A DNA stretch of 64,000 nt from Rhipidocladum racemiflorum (Eukaryota > Streptophyta > Magnoliopsida > Poales > Poaceae): positions 46,944,309 to 47,008,308 of the forward strand of contig CM070577.1 of the NCBI GenBank assembly GCA_036346355.1. Reading direction: 5' to 3'. How positions within the stretch are numbered: the stretch's first letter is position 1; each line of letters opens with the position of its first letter. Positions 59,500 through 64,000 of this stretch are shown here, in pieces. The position numbers and the translations under genes are program-made. The notes beneath the pieces were generated by a model, which saw nothing but the letters and a program-made list of their open reading frames with translations, was not told the origin of the DNA and searched no databases.

Positions 59500-59935
59500 T
59501 ATTTTCGTCGACCAAAAGCCGACGAAAATAAACAAAAAACCGTCAAAAACGATTATTTTCGTCGGCTTGCCGACGAAACTATACCGACGAAACCACCTAG
59601 ATGAAAATACGACTACTTTCGTTGGTGGCCAACGAAATTGTTATATTGTCGTCGGCCCAAGCTAGCCGATGAAAATACTATCCCGATGGACACCTGCCAG
59701 ATGTGGAAGCTGATGTGGCCATTATTTTCGTCAGCCTGGCAGATGAAAATAGAAAACAAGTGTATTTTCGTCGCCCAGGCCGATGAAAATAGAAGATAGG
59801 TGGCAGGTGATGTGGCTCTGTTTTTTCGTCGGCCTGACCGATGAAAATAGGAAATGGGCCGACAAAAATAATTCCCTGAATTACTAAGATGGTTCTAGTA
59901 ATTTCGTCGGCCAGGCTAACGAAAATTTATTATTA
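59500..59935. repeat. CACTA subterminal repeats
   Basis: More than ten copies, in both orientations, of the 11-bp core TTTTCGTCGGC with one- or two-base variants. Such repeats bind the element's TNPA-like protein in characterised En/Spm elements. Confidence 0.85.
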
Positions 59936-60267
59936 TTTTTTTTAAAGCAGAAAAATCTCTGAAATTCACAGAAAAATCACAGACACATTATCCATATGCC
60001 ATCACATAACATCACACAATCCACATGCCGACACATAACATTCATCATTTCATCCACATGCCATCACATAACATTCCATCATTTACATTATCTCATACAC
60101 ATTATGGCATCCACATGACCACATACACAAAAGTCATAGGACTAAAGATAGTGTTCAAATTATTCCATATTATTGCATAAGATGATAACCAGTCACATAG
60201 AACACGGTTAACATAAAATTACTTTGTTCAACTTGGAGGCGTGTGGAAGCTGTGGCCACTACCTGCA
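59936..60267. other. CACTA spacer with short tandem repeats
   Basis: A CATCACATAACATTC / CCACATGCC type tandem repeat occurs at 59997-60075. No gene is seen. It is probably the 3' untranslated part of the transposase gene. Confidence 0.5.
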
Positions 60268-60532
60268 TCACCCGTTGTATTGAGATATTGGTCGACAGGC
60301 ACCCGAAGTAACATCACCTCCAAAATTTGTTCCCGGTGCAGCAGGCAGTGTTGTCGAACCCTGTAGGAATCAAAATGGTTATTAGTTAATTTCACTGTAA
60401 AAACCAACTTTCTAAAAATGACAAGTTACTAGTAAATACCATTTGTGGGGATTGGAAGAAAGGAGGTGCAGGAGGAGGATGAAATGTAGGCAAGTTAACA
60501 GCAGCGGATCTAAGGTGCGAAGCTAAAAGTTC

Positions 60533-61017
60533 CTAAAAAAATTATAGATTCAAGAATAAAAACAAATATAAGTATTGTGACATCAATTAGCAAACAAAAT
60601 GATTAAGTTTATAAGAAGTAGATATAATTTGGCCATTAGCACTATATGCAAGCATGGATCATCAAAATTTGCCATTCCACTTCATGCTATGTGAAAAATA
60701 CAAGAAATTACAAAATAAATGAGGCACGCTTGATATAAATTTGATAAATTTATTGAAAATGATCCTATCAAGTGCTTTAAGTATAAATGATCAATTTTGT
60801 AGAAAATTACACACAACCATGGATCATCAAAATTCACCATTCCACATACATGGTCAAGCATAGCGAAGCATTTACAAAACACATCTAGCACATATGATAT
60901 AAATTTAATAAATTTATCAAAACTGATATTATGGAGTGATTTGAGCCTAAATGATAAAGTAAGCATAAAATCATAAAAATATACTCATTGTAGGCATGAA
61001 ATCGTAAACAACTTTAC
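60533..61017 (-). other. Intron of the CACTA transposase gene
   Basis: AT-rich, with a duplicated block around ATGGATCATCAAAATT at about 60653 and 60820. No gene is seen. Confidence 0.5.
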
Positions 61018-61150
61018 TTACTTGAAAGTATTGTTGTGTTGTGCCTGCCATTGAACAAAATAGGCTTGGGTTTGCATTGTACTCTCGTGTTGCTGCCTCA
61101 TCATATCCTGTTGTTGCCTCATCGCCTCCCGTTGTTGCCTTAACTCCTCC

Positions 61151-61155
61151 TCTAG
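61151..61155. repeat. Target duplication TCTAG, left copy
   Basis: TCTAG is repeated at 63334-63338. Confidence 0.88.
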
Positions 61156-63333
61156 TGTAACATCCCGGCATTTAATATGCCTGAATGCTACCAAACATAA
61201 GCTAAACAACATCTAAATACCACAATTAAACATAAATTCCAGCAAAGGCGCACATGCTAAAAACCGAGATTTCGGCAGCATCTCCTTTGTTTTAACATGA
61301 ATTGAAGGAGCAACACAGTTAAACAATATAAGGCAATAAGAGAGACGGCTAAAACAGCAATAATTAAAGACTTAACGACCAAATAAGTCTAATACCAAGC
61401 ACTTAATGTCTCCAAGAGTCGAACGAACAATAAAACTCTCATATAGCAACGCTAAACCTTAAAACAATAATCATCATACGCAGTTTATTATTAAAGCTAA
61501 TTGAATGACTTGTAGAATCAAAATGAGCGAAGCTACGTGTGGACGTGTGACTATTTCCCTTCCCCTCATGCCGATCTCATGGTACCTAAAACAACAAGAA
61601 AACACAAGCGTGAGTTCAAAACTCAGCAAGCATATTGCAATGATACAACAAGAACAATTTCATGGCAATAATAACTCATATCATGTAAACCATCTCATTC
61701 ATAATCACATAAAATTTTCATCCTCAATATGTATGCAATGCGATGCTATGCTCATGTCTCCTTGGAAACTCATACCGGTATGGTTGAGTACACACCCGTC
61801 GGTGTGCACGCTCTCCCCCCTTCCATCCCGAAGATGGAGGGTGCCTACTCCTCGCTTCCGTTCACCGCGGTGAATGGAATCACGATGTAGGACTTACTCA
61901 TTGGCTCTCCGGATTAGTCATAACTTTCTCACCGACCTTCCCAGACTAGTTATGACTTTCTCACCGCCCGGGCCATGTATGCTATTATGCCAACATCATA
62001 ATTAACTCGTACATTAACACATGGCATCATAACATGATAAACATACTCATCATATCATTGGAAAGCATTAAAGCATGGCAAGTGATCATCTCATATAATC
62101 AATCTCATCTAGTCTCAACTAGCAACCTACAAACCGCTATTCATTACAATACACTTGCCTCAACCACGGGCGACGGATTGGCGGGAAGTAGTAGGCCCTC
62201 CCGGGGTCACACCACCTGCACATTGGAACCACACACTCACAATCAAGCCCACAAAACAGTATGCAAACCCTCATCTACCCCGACATTGCCAACTACTCGC
62301 AAAACCCGAAAACAGCGGTTCTGTCCCGTCGGGACAGCAGCCTTCCAAAAGGCATAACTTGAGTTCTGGGACTCCGAATCAATTAAATGAGTATATCTTC
62401 GCGTAGCTTAGGAAATTTCCCAACTTTTTCTAGGTATAGGGAAAGACTGATTCGGAATCTAAAGTTGTTTAATCTACAAAATACCGTGATCTGTTCCAAT
62501 CACGTCACAGATTTTAACACGCTCGGTAAAACAGCCATAACTTTCAAACGGCTGGGAGGAATTTAACGTTCTTTATATCCACGGAAATATAATGAAATTA
62601 TCTACAACTTCTTCAACGTCTGTACGACCAAATTCGGACTCTAAATTGGCAAAAAACTGAACCCTAGGTCGACTGCTTATGCTGTCCCCAAATAGAAACG
62701 TGGCAACATCTAGATCTAATCCAATCTACTCAAGTCCAGCACCACCAATTGATCTAAAATCATGATAAACACCATTAGAACAGTACCTATCCCAACCCCA
62801 AGGAATCCCATGGCCATACCTTCGCCCGACGACCGAAATCCCAACGAAACTCCGCCCGGATCGCTCCTCGCTCCACGCTCCTCGCTCCTCGCTCCAATGG
62901 ATGGATCCACGAGGTGCAAGGGTGGGGAGGCCACCCTAGGGCAGCAAGGGGGTGGAGGAGAGGTGGTGGAGAGGTGGGGAGGCAAGGGAACAAGGGGAGG
63001 GGGAGGCGCACGGCCAAGGGAGAGGGTGGGGCGGCTAGGCAAAGGAGGAGGAGAGGTGGTGGGGCGCAAGGTAGGGCAGTAAGGGGGTGGGCGCACCAAG
63101 GGGCAGGGAAACCCCCCTTTTACCAGCCCTAAGCCCCTTTCCTAATCCTAAATGGATTCCCACTCCATCCCACCAAAGCCCACAACCCCCTCTTTAAGGC
63201 CCAAACTCCCCCGGGAAGGCCCAAAACCCCGGAAACGGCCCGGAAGCGCTAAAAACCTCCAATACCATATTTCATAATGTTTTTAACCTCATTATTCACT
63301 TTTTATAAGGTTACGACACTCCGTGGTGTCACA
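61156..63333 (+). mobile_element. Solo LTR of a Ty3/gypsy-like element in the CACTA transposase exon
   Basis: A 2,178-bp LTR, beginning TGTAACATCCCGGCATTT and ending CACTCCGTGGTGTCACA, flanked by perfect TCTAG. It differs from the Tekay LTRs elsewhere in the window apart from the shared TGTAACATCCC terminus. The GC-rich 62860-63130 part holds open frames of low complexity that I do not consider genes. No internal region is present. Confidence 0.9.
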
Positions 63334-64000
63334 TCTAGTCTTGCCTCACGTGAGCTCCGTGCACTGCTTTGGGATGATTGAGATGACCTCGCCTCTCCTA
63401 AGGCTTCACTCGAATCCACGACCCCATTGAACATGGCAAACCTGCCATGTTTCTTACCACCTCCACTTGTGTACAAAGCCACAAGATCGACATCTTCTCT
63501 CCGCCAATCGTACTCTTCCCCATGACATTCGACCATTGTTTCTGCGTAGCGTGCCTACAATATTTATTAAGTTAAGGCAATAATAGGGAATTTCATTAAA
63601 CAAAATGTACCATGTTGATACTACTAACCAGGTTCTGCATCGCCGATGAACTGCAAAGCTGTTCTGGGTGCGTAGGATCACCTCCTTTGTGACCCCGGAT
63701 ATATGCTTCAATGTAGCTTGGCGCATTGCCACTTTCAGCCTCCTATAGCTCAATGTTAATTAGTAAGCATAAGTATAACTGAAGGTAAATAAATTAGAAG
63801 TACACCATGTCGAACGTACCATTCGACGCGCGAGACAAAGATGTCCATCAGCGCCATACCGTTGAGTTACCCTTGGACCCGCTTGTCGGTTTCCCCTCTT
63901 CTTGCGTGACTGCTCCACGAAAGCTACCGACGACCAGTGGGCACAGAGTGCTTGCCATACATCTGGGCATTTCCGTAACCAAGGCAAGTCCACCTCGAGG

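Larger units (their letters stand above)
59482..64000 (-). mobile_element. CACTA (En/Spm) transposon, left part
   Basis: It starts with the terminus CACTACAGGAAAGCG. It has a subterminal region dense in direct and inverted TTTTCGTCGGC / GCCGACGAAAA motifs (59500-59935) and a TNP-type transposase gene on the minus strand. The preceding GAT may be half of the 3-bp target duplication. The other end is outside the window. A solo LTR (61156-63333) is nested in it. Confidence 0.88.
60268..64000 (-). pseudogene. TNP-type CACTA transposase gene, interrupted by a solo LTR
   Basis: Minus-strand exons include about 64000-63800 (DLPWLRKCPDVWQALCAHW, KKRGNRQ) and about 63740-63630 (EAYIRGHKGGDPTHPEQLC). 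Next is 63560-63334 joined to 61155-61023 across the LTR (GGGKKHGRFAMFNG, then LRQQREAMRQQQDMMRQQ), then 60532-60440 (NLPTFHPPPAPPFF) and 60360-60268 (ending PISQYNG, stop TGA). The first blocks resemble the plant Ptta/En/Spm transposase family and the middle part is a Gln-rich coiled coil. Without the LTR the exon reads through the TCTAG target site in frame. The 5' part lies beyond the window. Confidence 0.78.

Noticed and set aside
62716..63132. Pro/Gly-rich open frames on both strands of the solo LTR
   Set aside because: Low-complexity GC-rich LTR text with no domain resemblance.
1..64000. CRISPR arrays, rRNA or tRNA genes
   Set aside because: No regularly spaced short repeats with unique spacers, no tRNA cloverleaf and no rRNA sequence was recognised. 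The only tRNA-like text is in primer binding sites.

Overview
This is a plant nuclear window, most likely from a grass (Poaceae). The evidence is a GC-rich, steeply biased PPR coding exon, a stack of nested LTR retrotransposons, a Mutator-like (MULE) and a CACTA DNA transposon, and PPR and plant-mobile-domain genes with short GT-AG introns. By my boundaries only about 4.3 kb of the 64 kb is host DNA (roughly 6650-10398, 32504-32750 and 59177-59481). The species cannot be fixed from sequence alone.

Layout. (1) 1-6649: remains of minus-strand Ty3/gypsy elements of the Tekay (chromovirus) type with 3.5-kb LTRs, whose interior now holds a broken Ty1/copia fragment. (2) 6650-10398: host DNA, with a possible GC-rich 5' exon, an AT-rich repeat, and an E+-class PPR gene on the minus strand (8314-10250) with one intron that looks like GC-AG. 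(3) 10399-32503: a complete MULE with a perfect 10-bp target duplication and long terminal inverted repeats. It carries a degenerate telomere-like hexamer array, a GRF-zinc-finger/coiled-coil gene (+), a seven-exon plant mobile domain (PMD) gene (-) and a broken MURA transposase (-). A 12.6-kb Tekay element with target duplication CCTAT sits inside the hexamer array. (4) 32504-32750: host DNA with promoter-like motifs and a first exon on the + strand, originally head-to-head with the PPR gene. (5) 32751-59176: a Tat-lineage Ty3/gypsy element (667-bp LTRs, target duplication GATCC) in the first intron of that gene. Its gag-pol is on the minus strand, and an antisense multi-exon PMD-like gene is on the plus strand. 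Three younger insertions sit in it: a solo copia LTR (35458-36854), a SIRE-like copia element (37731-47902) and a solo Tekay LTR (51294-54749). (6) 59482-64000: the left part of a CACTA element inserted in the host gene's second exon. Its transposase gene (-) is itself split by a 2.2-kb solo LTR (61156-63333).

The most notable feature is that two unrelated mobile elements here, the MULE and the Tat retrotransposon, each carry their own PMD-type gene with introns. The MULE is a three-gene element (MURA, PMD and GRF-zinc-finger/coiled coil) that landed in what looks like a roughly 230-bp bidirectional promoter between two host genes. Short palindromes recur inside each family: a GGGCGATCGCCC core in the MULE, a CCGTTGGATC..GATCCAACGG core in Tekay LTRs, CCGGACC..GGTCCG hairpins in the copia LTR, and TTTTCGTCGGC arms in the CACTA.

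All boundaries were read by eye. Domain names come from motif recognition, not from a database search.
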